A stretch of 64,000 bases of DNA, from positions 11,038,501-11,102,500 of the forward strand of contig JALDNG010000022.1 of NCBI GenBank assembly GCA_024349245.1, in the 5' to 3' direction. This stretch comes from Neodontobutis hainanensis (taxonomy: Eukaryota; Chordata; Actinopteri; Gobiiformes; Odontobutidae). The translations under genes were made by a program, and so were the position numbers. This document shows, piece by piece, positions 13,513 through 24,200 of this stretch (position 1 is the first letter of the stretch; each line of letters begins with the position of its first letter). The notes beneath the pieces were generated by a model. It saw nothing but the letters and a program-made list of their open reading frames with translations. It was not told the origin of the DNA and did no database searches.

Positions 13513-14257
13513 GTAGTGGGTTATAGATGCTTTGATAAAAAAATTAATAAAATGCTGTCAAATCAAACGCACAGCTGTCACCAGAATAGGAATTCACTCA
13601 ATACATTGATACAAAAGATAAACAGCTTTGATTTGAAGCTTGATTAAAATGTAGTACTTAGAAACTTGGCCTATATTTAAAGGTGCTCACACCTCTTCAA
13701 AGTGCTCACAATCCAGAACCTTTCTTCTGATCAGCCTAAAGGCCGATTTATACTTCTGCGTCGGGTGCGCGTTGTAGCTACGGCGTAGCATACGCAGTGA
13801 CGTGTACCCTACGCCGTACCCTGACGCGCACCTCCTCAAAAATGTAACTACGTGTCGCGACGACGCGGACCGCAAGATCTGTGATTGGTCGGCTTGGTAG
13901 TATCATGTTTCCTCCTACGCATTTCCGGAATGATCTTCTGCACTCTGGACCGCCCGACATTTTTAAATTACAAAATTCAGTAAGGAGCCTACATGGAAAT
14001 GGACTAAGTTACCAAGCGATTAATTGAAGAAGTGAGGAAATACAGCCATCTCCAACGTCGATTTAGATGTAGCGGAGTGCATGAAGAGATGGAACAAATC
14101 TCGAGACAAGTACTTTCGTCTCTGTAAAAAACTCGCCACAAGGAGTGGGGATCCAGGAGGAAAAAAAATCCCAGCATTTTATATATTCCTATCTTGGCTG
14201 GCACCTCATGTCAAACATCGGCTTATGGAGTCAAACCTTGACGAGTCAAACCTTGAC

Positions 14258-14611
14258 GGGCGGCAGTGGCTCAGTGGTAGAGCGGCCGTCCTTCAACCGG
14301 AAGGTAGTAGGTTCGATTCCCGCTCGCCCCACAGTTCATACTGTCGTTGTGTCCTTGGGCAAGACACTTAACCCACCTTGCCTCCAGTGTCCATAGCACT
14401 GGTGTATGAATGTGTGTGACTGTAGAGGTGTGTTTGGTGGTGGTAGGAGAAGGTTGTGAGCGCCGGTTGTGTGGCTGCCCCCCTCTCTGTCTGCCCCAGG
14501 AGTGAATGTGTGTAAATGGGGTGAGTGGAAACTTCATGTAAAAACACTGTTGTAAAGCACTTTGTGATAATTATCTGAGAAAGGTGCTATATAAATAAAT
14601 TACTTACTTAG
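14258..14611 (+). mobile_element. tRNA-derived SINE, nested in the Harbinger-like element
   Basis: The tRNA-like head starts GGGCGGCAGTGGCTCAGTGG, with a pol III A box at 14267-14277 (TGGCTCAGTGG) and B box at 14310-14320 (GGTTCGATTCC). Next comes the family body CCTTGGGCAAGACACTTAAC and a tail with AAAGCACTTTGTGATAAT and GCTATATAAATAAA. It sits in the intron of the transposon's MADF gene, so it arrived after that element. Directly upstream is a 15-bp tandem duplication (14229-14258). ORFs crossing it are artefacts. Confidence 0.85.
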
Positions 14612-15032
14612 GTAAATAATGCACGTCCTTTTATGTACCTCTATTGTGTTTCGGTTAGCTAACTTAACTTGCAATGCTACCACATGGGGTATTTCTATTT
14701 TTGCTAAAATAATATACATGTGAGTCCAAAAGCATATGTAATGGGTTGTATTTATGTAATGTAATAGATTGTAATTTAATTTGGCTTACAGAAAATACAA
14801 ATGCAACAATTTAGCATTTGCAATGTATGAATATGCAGTTATTACAGCTCTATTTAGCTATGAATTAACAATGAATATATCATCTTTTATGTATAACTTA
14901 TACTATTTGCTATTTCTTTCATATTCACAGGATGAGACTGATACCAGCTCAAACTCCACTGGTTTATCGGATTTGAGACCTCCAGCCAACAGTGATGATG
15001 ACCAATTACCAAGTGGTAGCCCCCATCACCAG

Positions 15033-15368
15033 CCATCACTTCTGTCCCCGCAGCCATCACTTCTGTCCCCGCAGCCATCACTTCTGTCCCCGCAGCCATC
15101 ACTTCTGTCCCCGCAGCCATCTCTTCTGTCCCCGCAGCCATCTCTTCTGTCCCCGCAGCCATCTCTTCTGTCCCCGCAGCCATCTCTTCCGTCCCCGCAG
15201 CCATCTCTTCTGTCCCCGCAGCCATCTCTTCTGTCCCCGCAGCCATCTCTTCCGTCCCCGCAGCCATCATTTCTGTCCCCGCAGCCATCACTTCTGTCCC
15301 CGCAGCCATCTCTTCTGTCCCCGCAGCCATCACTTCTGTCCCCGCAGCCATCTCTTCCGTCCCCCAGT
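15033..15368 (+). repeat. 21-bp minisatellite, 16 units, coding PSLLSPQ
   Basis: There are sixteen tandem 21-bp units of the type CCATCACTTCTGTCCCCGCA plus G. They encode PSLLSPQ in the frame of the transposon protein, with variants PSLPSPQ and PSFLSPQ. The unit length is a multiple of three, so copy number can change without a frameshift. It also leaves several other frames open, including a long antisense ORF (14887-15570) that I regard as a shadow. Confidence 0.95.
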
Positions 15369-15714
15369 CCATGTATGGCACAAAAAAGGAAGAGAAAAGA
15401 AAAAGATGACTGGGTCCAAGTGCAGGTTGCTCTGTTGGAGGCTCAGTTGGAGGAACGGCGAGTGGAGCTGCAACAGAGCATGTGTCAAGGCAATGATGAG
15501 CGCGAGCGGTTTGGACAAACTGTTGCAGATCTGCTGCGGAGGGTGCCGGAGGACCACAGAGCGCAGGCAATGCACATAGAAATGCACTGTATCTGGAGTT
15601 TGCACTTTTGCTTTTTATAGTTTTTTTTGTATATAGTAATCACTTTAGCTTTTTTATTTATTGTCCTTTCACACTAATTCATGCAGGTTATATGGTAGTT
15701 TGCATCATTTGTGT

Positions 15715-16140
15715 GTTTCTCTTTTACATCTATTTTTGATAATAATTGCAGATCATTGCACATTAATACATTGCACTGTCATGCCCATATTTGTATATGG
15801 TTAACACTTTTCATTTTAAAAAAATACTGCTGTTTCCAAAAATGTGTTAAGGTTATTGCAAATTAACATTAACATATAGGTGCATGTGTGTCTGTGTTTG
15901 CTCCTTTGCATCTATTTGTAATATACAATTCAATGCACCTGTTTTTAATATTTTTTACATCAAACAATTTGTGTATATAGTTTGAACCAATTATGTTGGT
16001 TCCTGCTGTATGCATATCTTATGGTTATGGTTACAGTAAATTAAGATCTTGCAGTTAGTTTATTTGTATAGTTTGTCCTTTTGCATCTATTTAATGTAAA
16101 CAATTATAGACCATTGCACCTTTACATGGTGCATTATCTT
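15715..16140 (+). repeat. imperfect ~175-bp tandem repeat inside the transposon
   Basis: The phrase TTTTRCATCTATTT, an AT-rich run, then ATTGCAC recurs at about 15722, 15903 and 16078, roughly 175 bp apart. The three copies are diverged. They are in the non-coding right part of the element, where a transposase would be expected in an autonomous copy. No ORF is present. Confidence 0.5.
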
Positions 16141-16731
16141 ATACATATTTCGACCATTTGTATGTATAGTACAAACTTAAAAAAAACAAACTTTCCCTCA
16201 TGTCATTTATTGGTGCATTATATTTTACACCAATACAATTTACACACCAAGTTGACCACGACACACAATGTTGTTTTGCCATGGCACACATATGGCACAA
16301 TTCCGTGGGGTGACTGAAATGTCGTTTCAAACAGATTGGAACCCGCTCGCGTCAACTAGCGTTTCGGCGGTGTACTGCAGAGCAAAACAGACATACACAG
16401 AAGTATAAATGTTCACGACTGCGTCGCCTACGTGCGTAGCCTACAACGTACACTACGGTGTAGACCCGACACAGAAGTATAAATCGGCCTTTAGCCTGAC
16501 AGCATCACCTTTAGCAAATCTGTAGAGAAAGTACAATATCTATTTTCATAAAATAGGTGTGTCAAATGTATTTACCAAAATGGCACAACCCAGATCTTTG
16601 TAAAAGAGTACATTTAGCCCACTTCTAATTTTTGATTTTATTATTATGATTATATTATGGACTTTACTGGGTTTGCAAACTAAACAGTAATTATTCAGTC
16701 AGAGACATTTATCCTTATCTTGTCTGTGAAG

Positions 16732-17640
16732 GTTCTCAGTCATCCAGGACATCTTGAAAAAAAGGTTTAAGTAAAAGCATCTGGACTCTGGTGAAGATGT
16801 TTCGTCTCTAATTTCAAGAGACTTTATCAATTCTGAGATCAACTGTTAAGAGAGCTGAGCGTATATCTCCAGAGGGAGGAGTTTCACCTGAAACTAACAT
16901 CTCCTGATGTGAGGGTTGTTAAGGCTCAGGAGAGTCGTTAGTGACATTGCTCAATTCAGGTGCTGTGTTTGTTGTTTTAGAGTGAGTCTCTTTTGTTTTA
17001 GGTTTAAGAACACTGTTGTAAATACTAGGCAACATGAATCTGAGGACACCTCCTCTGTCCAAAAGGGCTTTTCCATTTTCACAAAAATGGCTTCCTTCAC
17101 CCCTCTCTCAAACCATCTAGCCTCTCTGGTCAAAATACGGACATTGCTGTCCTCAAAGGAATGTTCTTTCTCTTTGAGGTGGAGGTGGACTGCAGACTCA
17201 GGTCCTCCAGGATTGGCTCTTGTGAAGCTGTTGTTTTGTTTCACCAACATAACTGTCACTGCACTCTTCACTGCACTGAACTGCATAAACTACGTCACTC
17301 TGTTTCTGAGAGGGGATCTTGTCTTTCGGATGGACCAGTTTTTGATGCAGCGTGTTCCCTGGTTTAAAGTGGACTGGAGTGTTGTGTTTGTAGAAAAAAC
17401 TTTTACGTTTTTCTGATAAACCAGACACATAAGGGATAACTACACCCTTCCCTTTTGTCCCTGGTTCCTGTCTGTTTGGTGTCTGTGTCCTCTTGGTTTT
17501 GTTGTAAGTCCATTTGGGGTATCCAGAGTCTCTCAGGGCTTTACGGATGTGTTGTTCTTCTTTACGTTTACCTTCTGAGGTAGTGGGCACCTCTTGTGCT
17601 CTGTGCTGAAGAGTCCTGATGACTCCCAGCTTGTGCTACA
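16732..17640 (-). mobile_element. Penelope-like retroelement remnant with GIY-YIG endonuclease
   Basis: On the minus strand, about 17640-17200 encodes HKLGVIRTLQHRAQEVPTTS, IRKALRDSGYPKWTYNK, IPYVSGLSEKRKSFF, HFKPGNTLHQKLVHPKDK and VVYAVQCSEECSDSYVGETK. The last is the GIY-YIG core of Penelope-like elements. A frameshift with a small loss near 17215 follows, after which the reading continues as ESAVHLHLKEKEHSFEDSN and RWFERGVKEAIFV to about 17050. The 3' end carries the complement of GGTTCTCAGTCATCCAGGAC, which I know from fish Penelope-like 3' regions. The reverse-transcriptase part is absent, so this is a dead 5'-truncated copy. Confidence 0.85.
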
Positions 17641-20639
17641 GTGAGTGGTGGGAATTAAACAGCAAATGTGTCAATGGGGGTCAGGCTTGATGGAGCCAAC
17701 CCCTACTTCCTAATAGGCTTCCAACCCGGAAGCGGGCTTGCTATATGTTCACCCCTTCTACAGTCACTGTGTGTGACTAGCCCTACAAGGACCATGATCC
17801 TACTGAAGAAGTGGCACAGCTCGTTCAGTGAGGTCCTGAACTAACCTGGTTCAAATCTTTGATCAAAACCTTGGTTTTTAATGGGCCAGGGTCACATCCC
17901 TTGGCGTCTCTTCACCTTAAACTTGGAAGACTAATTTCTTCAATAACAGCCCATAATGAGTTTAGCGCACACTGTGCAGGGGTGGGCCAGGTCTTAGCCT
18001 GGAGCTGGCCACATCATCTCATGCAAATAGACACATGCAAATCTGTTTGTTTCATCAAGTGTGAATTCAATTTTCAAGCTTCTTTTTAATCTACAACACC
18101 TTTTGCCCCCAGCAGAGAGGAGGAGACTATACACAGCTCCAGTTTGGTTTTTTTTTTCTTATTAAGGAAGGCAAAAAAAAAAGATTAGAGAGCTGAAAAG
18201 AGGAAGGAGAAAAGAATACAAGGTCTTGCATCTTTGTGAAATGTTGCCAATGTCTTTTTTCCCATCAGCACCCATGAGAAACTTGTAAGTATTCACATAG
18301 AGCAGCAAAAAGGCTCAAGACGAGATGACAAACAATGACAGAAAGCGTTGTGTGGAGACATGGGGAAGCAGGATGAAAATAACAAGTGACGTTATCAGCA
18401 TTTTTGTAGCCATTCTGGCTGTTTGTAGTCTTTTTTGTCAGGATGTTTCTCAGTCTTGTCTGTAGAATGTGTTTCCCAATGGAAGGTAGTTCAGAAAACA
18501 AACCTTCGCTACAAAGGTAAAAACAGTACTTTATTGTAGTGGAATGGGTTGTAGAGGGGTATCTCAATCCCTTGTGAAATGTTTTTGTAAAGCAAGTGAA
18601 GTGTGCTGATACATTCACTGTGCAAGAATCCCCACATATCAACACCTCTGTACAAGAATGCACACACAACATAAAAGTGCACTTTGATCTGAAGCTCCTG
18701 TCCCACAAAAGAGGCCTTTGAGTCAAAAAATCTTGAAAATTTACCCATGATATTAAGAAACATCTAAAAACATAAATAATACAGAAAAAGAGCTGCAAAT
18801 GATTAATTGCAGTGGAATGAGCTGGTGAAGCCAATAAAAGACACCCAAGCTTTACTTGTGTGTGAATGAGGGCCAGAATGTGTCAGTGTGCTTCGATGAC
18901 AGACAGAGCTAGGCCTATAGTCTGTCAATGCTAAGGCATGCACTAACGTGACAGCCTTTTATCACATAGATGTGATTCAACACTAGCCCCAAACCAACAA
19001 GTCTCCATTTTAGGAAATGGTTGCAGGGATGTGTAAAAAGAAAAGCAGTCCAAATGTAGATTTCTGCAGAATTCCGTATGTATGTGCCACTCTTTACTTT
19101 TTGCATTATATTTTGAATCCAATATGATGTTTTTCACTTCAAATCCCAAACTGCAGTTGTTAGATAACGGCTCATAAATTTCTGTCAAATTGGTTTGCCA
19201 ACACAATAAAAATTGTTCAGTCTTGTCTTTTTTTCGTTGTTGTTAAGTATTGCTGCAAACAGCACTACAAAACAGAGCGCTGTGTCTTTTCCCATACTGT
19301 TCCAGTCTATACAAAACAGACAACAACTTGCAGGGTCTTTCTATTGAATATGTTCTTATGATTTTTAAATAAACACATATAGAAGTGATTTTATTTCAGT
19401 GAATATGAGTATATGCATATACCGTATGCCTATATGAATAAAAGTCAGCTTTCAGAATGGTGTTTTTGTTCTTTTTTTCTCCCTTAATTTTAATGAAAAT
19501 TCAGTGTGCAGCCTCACACGCCACTCACTGAAATTCTTCTATTAAATCTGTTTAGTGATGTTAAAATACATACATAAATGAAACTGATGGAAATTTACAA
19601 TCTTTAACACAACGTAGCACAGATGAAACAGCTTTTCTTATCTCTAGATTTTCCTGGGGGTGATCCTTATTTCTTTCCTTCAGATTAACAATATGAGTAT
19701 GTGGGCTCTGCTTTAGTTCTTCAGAGGTTACTGTTCTGATGACAGGTTACAGGAGACCACTGGGACAAGGACAGACAGTCTTGACACACACCATGCCACT
19801 AGACTGCATCACCTCAGAGGCTCGTAGTAATCCTAGCCCATACCATTACACTGCATATAGACTAAACACAGGGCCAGGTGAGAGAATGACAGAGTGCTAG
19901 TGCAATGTGCATGTACTCCAGCAGGCTTTTTCTGCTGTGACTATGTGTGTGGGGGCCTACGTCTCCACTCCAACTATTGGTTTGGGGAAAAGTGTGCGTG
20001 CAGTGCTTGTGTGTACATCTCCATAATGAAGACCAGGCTGGCCTCCCACGCCCAACATGAAAAAGTCACAGCTAGGAGGCCACTTTGAAATACCAGGTGC
20101 TCATTTGGCAAATCCAGGCAACTGAGGTGTTTACATTTCAATGACTGAGAGGGGAAAAAGACCAGATGCCCTCTTGAGCTGCTCACCAGCGTCCATACAG
20201 AGATCACTCACATCGCCATGGGTGACACAACGGTGTGTGTATGTGTCTGTGTTTTGTGCGGAGAGTGGAAAAGGATGTGGGGAGCACTGGGCAAAGTCAC
20301 TAAACACCTTATGATTACTTGTGGCATAAAATAATGCACAAATGTTGAAAATTAGCCAGCTTGGTGGAGTTTGTTAAATGGCACCTATTTATTCTTCACA
20401 GCCACTTGCTGTAAATACAATGCTTAGCCTTCGACAGTAGACTTTTGTTTTCTCATTCTCCTGTCTTTGTTTTAAAAACTTTTATTGCCCTTCACAAACT
20501 GTTTGCAAACAATCCAAGTCCTTATCAGTTAAAGTAAACTATTGTCCATGAATGAACAATAGTGTATAATTGGAATAAGGGAATACAGTTAGTCTTAAAC
20601 ATTTCTAAAAGTATGATCTTTGGGTCACAACAAAAACTG
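17641..20639. other. intergenic, no gene recognised
   Basis: The minus-strand ORF at 18265-18834 (189 codons) is the longest in this stretch. Its translation is rich in Cys, Phe, His and Ser with no domain or conserved pattern, so I treat it as chance. No repeat termini were identified. Confidence 0.55.
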
Positions 20640-21230
20640 AAGCTGAAGCTTTAAAAAAGAATATTGCTGGCGAACGCATACAACAAGTAGACAAGGCTAA
20701 ACGGTCCTTAATTGCAATCTTTTTTGGACAGAACATATAAACACAATTGTCATTAAAATGGGTCACAACATTGTAACAAAATAATGCTCATATTGCTCAA
20801 AAAAATAAAAGACCTGGCTAAAATACAAGGCAGCAAGACTGGTCCTGGACTGTTCAATGAGAAGAAGCAAAGAAAAAAAGTATTCTAACCTTTCTTGGCT
20901 CAATCTAGGACTGTATGTATTATAACCTGTCTTCCTTGTAAATCAAATTGTTTATTCCAATTCTATGCATAATTTATAAATTTGTTCCGTTTTAATTTGT
21001 TAATTGAAATGAAAAGTAAGTCAGTGTTGAAGAATAACTGAAGACTCATGTTGTGAATTAAGCCAAACTGTGGCAGAAATGTTTTTTTTTTTTTGTTCTG
21101 AAATGTGCAAAGTTGAATAAACTGAATATGTTTTAAATGTATAAATGATTGTATATTTATAAAAGTATCTAATTTTGTAAAGCCATGTTTTTAATAAAGT
21201 TTCCAATTTTGTAATAAATTGTTATGTTTT
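20640..21230 (+). mobile_element. LINE reverse-transcriptase C-terminal remnant
   Basis: The frame beginning at 20818 reads LKYKAARLVLDCSMRRSKEK, then KYSNLSWLNLG before a stop near 20925. This is the 'NxAARLVLxCSxRTxxxxMHxxLSWL' pattern found after the palm domain in fish LINE reverse transcriptases. The flanks are AT-rich with no further open frame. The limits are approximate, and the copy is old and inactive. Confidence 0.55.
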
Positions 21231-24200
21231 TAGTATGGACCCAAGGAAGACTAGCTGATAGCTTAGGTTTTCTGCTAATGGAAATAAACAAGTAAATAAA
21301 CAAATACTAAAATGTGAAGAAGAACATTATCTCTATTCATTCACACATTCCAGCACACTTCCGAGCACAACCATTGTAAGTATCTGCAGACATTTTTATC
21401 GCGTCATTATGAGTACTATCAATTTACCCACAGTAAATTTTACTCTGTCTTAATGCTACATCGCCTGTCAATTTTCTCTACAGCACCTGCTCGTAAGAAA
21501 TCACAGGGCTCTGAGACATCTTCTTGGCTCATGTTATCGGTTTGTCTCAGTGGCGGGCATGACGTGTGGTGTTAGCTGTTGTTGGAGCTATGACTGTAAC
21601 CATGTGTCATCAGTCATAAAAAGAATGGGGAAATAGAGTGCGTTCATAAAGTGTCTATTGACGTGGTAAATGGCCTTCTTAGACAGCAATCTTACAATGA
21701 CTGCACCAATAAAAACTAATGCTATAATATGCCAACATAGAGGTTTTGTTGCCTTTTAAAAACACTTGTTAACAGTCATTTCATGCCGAGCGAGTGTTTG
21801 TTTAAGTTAATATCAGCTCATGTGGCATGTAAATATCATAAGGAAATGGAAAATTGCTGAACTTGAACACTTTGTGTGTGTTGCTGTCTATCAAACCCTT
21901 GCCGGGTGCGGTCATATGTTTGTATGTGTCTGCACAAGTGCATGCATTCATTCCTGCTGCCATGTGCATACTGTGCAGACTTGTCTGTACATGGCAGTAC
22001 CTTCTTAAATTACAGATCTGCAATACCAAATTGCATTCTGGGCCAGGGACACTGCTTTTTTCTTGTTCTGCTTGTTGATCACAGAGTGAGGATGAGATAA
22101 AGGGACTTGCATTTATTGTAAACCTCACCAGCTGTAGTATTCATTCAGGTCTGTAGCTTTGTTTTTTTATGTGGCATTTACACAGTGCATGATGCCATAA
22201 AGTCAGTCAGGAATAGTTTAAAATGAGTCTTCAAATCAAGCTTGTTACACAAACATTGCATTTGGGCTGGCAGCTTCCTTCTGAGATAGGAAACAAAATA
22301 CAGTGGCAATTAAGCATGAAAACATCTGCCTGTATCTATAGCAGCACAACCTGTTGACTCATATGGGTAGTAGGTGAACACTGGCAGTTTCACCTGATGT
22401 AAAAGTGCGTAAGTGCACAAACATGCTAGAAGCCTGAGGCAAAATAATAATACTGCGTAATAGAGGTTAAGAAGTATAAAAGTAATTGTTAATGAGTGTT
22501 TCATGTTACCAATTGTACCAATAGATTGTAAATAAAGATGGCTTACCTTTACTTAACCGCACTTGTTATGTGACTTCGAGATATTTCTTTTTGTTTCTAT
22601 TTGTTTGTACACTGTTTGGTCTATCATTTTGGCAAAATATAGCATGGCAAAGTCCCTCATACAAATTTAATAGTTTAAATGTATTTTTTTTTTTTTTGCT
22701 TACTTTATTTTGATGTATGAAATATATATTTTAAATTTTATATTTTTATATTAATCTGCAAAATGCCACTTAAAAAACAATATCAAGAAGATAGGACGAT
22801 AAATTGTTAACAAGTTTTGTGATTATTACAGGGAGTTTATATCAAAGTATCAAATGGAGCGTTAAGATTTAAACACCTATTTCACGCTTGAGTGCGTATT
22901 TTGACATTTACACACCTGTAGAAAGATGAATAATGTTGGTTCACAGCATTGGGGCATTCCTGGATTCCTGCTACCTAGTACTTAAGCACTATTGGCTGAT
23001 TATAGAAAACATGCTTAGGGACGAACACATTCACCCTAGCGTGTCGAGAAAATTACTACTTAAGCTACATTACGCAAAAGGTAATGGGGGGGTGGCATGC
23101 ACAACCATGCAGACCTCTCACCCACACACAGTGAAGTAAGAGTTTGGCTTAACACAGAGAATGACTTTGACTTTTCACAAAATTCACTTTTTCAAAAAAT
23201 ATGCTCTATTTTTAGTGGTTATCAGATCATTCAATAGTGGTTAGGCCGCTCTGCTTTCTATTACACCACACTTGGGTCATAGTGTGTTATACATGAGTGG
23301 TGTGATCATACAGGGAGTGAGAAACCGGATGGGAGCCATATTGAATGGTAGCACGAGGCTAAACTGAAACCATGTGCTTTTGCGGTGAGTCTTTGTCATG
23401 ACTAACTGTGTCAGGAAGTGCTAAAGCAGAGCTGGACAATAAGAGAGAAGAAAATGTCTTTTTACTTGACCAACAGTGACTAGAGAGGGATGATTTGTAA
23501 CAATTTGATGCTCATAAAATGTAAGCAGCAGAGCTATTGCCCTCTGCTTAGCACTGTTTCATAGAGAACAAACTACCTTCAAGCCAACCCTATTTTATTC
23601 TGTCTGTTTTCTCTCTGATGTTGGCCACAACTAACCTACATTAAAAAGTATTTGCCACCATTTGCCACTGTTTTGAACCTCCAGGGGCAAACTCTTTATG
23701 GAACACTGCCTTCTGCAGCTGGATATGCTGACAGGTCATAGGGTCGCCACAGGATTTCTGGGTATGGAGGAAGAACGAATCCCGCAAGGGAGACACAGTG
23801 TTGACATTACATTTGGGCACTTTGAACAATGTTATCTCAGACAGTGTGGGGTTCTGGACCAATCAATCATTCTGTTATTGGACCAGCTCTGGTAATTTTT
23901 CATCCTGGACCTTTGATATTGCCCTGTGTCAAAAGCATCTTGCATTTGCCCCCTTTTCCCGCCTCCATCCCCAAACTGCGTGCTTGGGAATTTGTCACAC
24001 ATGCATTTTCTTGAAAACATTTGTTTACAGGAGTAAGGAAAATAACTAAAGGGTAAATGAGAATCAAGAGCAGGAAAAGGCAAGAATACACACATTGAGA
24101 ACAATATTTTACAACAGATGAGAGAACCATACATGCCATTCTTTTGATTATGTTGCTGTTAAAAGCATAATAACTGGAGTTCCTACTTGTCCATTAATTA

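Larger units (their letters stand above)
13993..15620 (+). pseudogene. MADF/Myb-SANT-like transposon protein, broken
   Basis: The gene lies inside the transposon at 13738-16492. Two coding parts are visible. The first (13993 to about 14230) is a MADF-like DNA-binding domain: an opening TKRLIEEVRKYSHL, then in another frame AECMKRWNKSRDKYFRLCKK and SGDPGGKKIPAF with LSWLAPHVKH. An early stop (codon 5), a frame change near 14050 and missing residues between the halves break it. The second part follows the acceptor ttcatattcacag at about 14930: DETDTSSNSTG, a 16-unit PSLLSPQ repeat, a basic KRKRKEKDD patch, then a helical tail (LEAQLEERRVELQQS, ERFGQTVADLLRRVPED). In this family the protein assists the transposase in binding and nuclear import. 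A SINE sits in the intron. Confidence 0.7.
13738..16492 (+). mobile_element. Harbinger-like DNA transposon carrying a MADF-protein gene
   Basis: The element is 2755 bp with inverted ends starting AAAGGCCGATTTATACTTCT on both sides, 28 bp with one mismatch. AGCCT is directly repeated outside both ends (13733-13737 and 16493-16497) and may be a target duplication. The outer symmetry extends further, so the exact boundary is uncertain; Harbinger elements normally duplicate 3 bp. Subterminal inverted motifs TACGGCGTAG and CTACGCCGTA form a possible stem near 13782-13822. Inside are a broken MADF/SANT-like gene, a 21-bp minisatellite and a nested SINE. I see no DDE transposase, so it cannot move on its own. 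PIF/Harbinger is my best call from the MADF partner gene and end sequence. Confidence 0.75.

Noticed and set aside
14887..15570. 227-codon antisense ORF rich in MAAGTEE repeats and a 195-codon second sense ORF
   Set aside because: Both are shadows of the 21-bp minisatellite, whose length is a multiple of three and so keeps several frames open. Neither has a domain or splice context.
18265..18834. 189-codon minus-strand ORF
   Set aside because: The translation is rich in Cys, Phe, Ser and His without any domain, motif or splice support, which is typical of chance ORFs in AT-leaning sequence.
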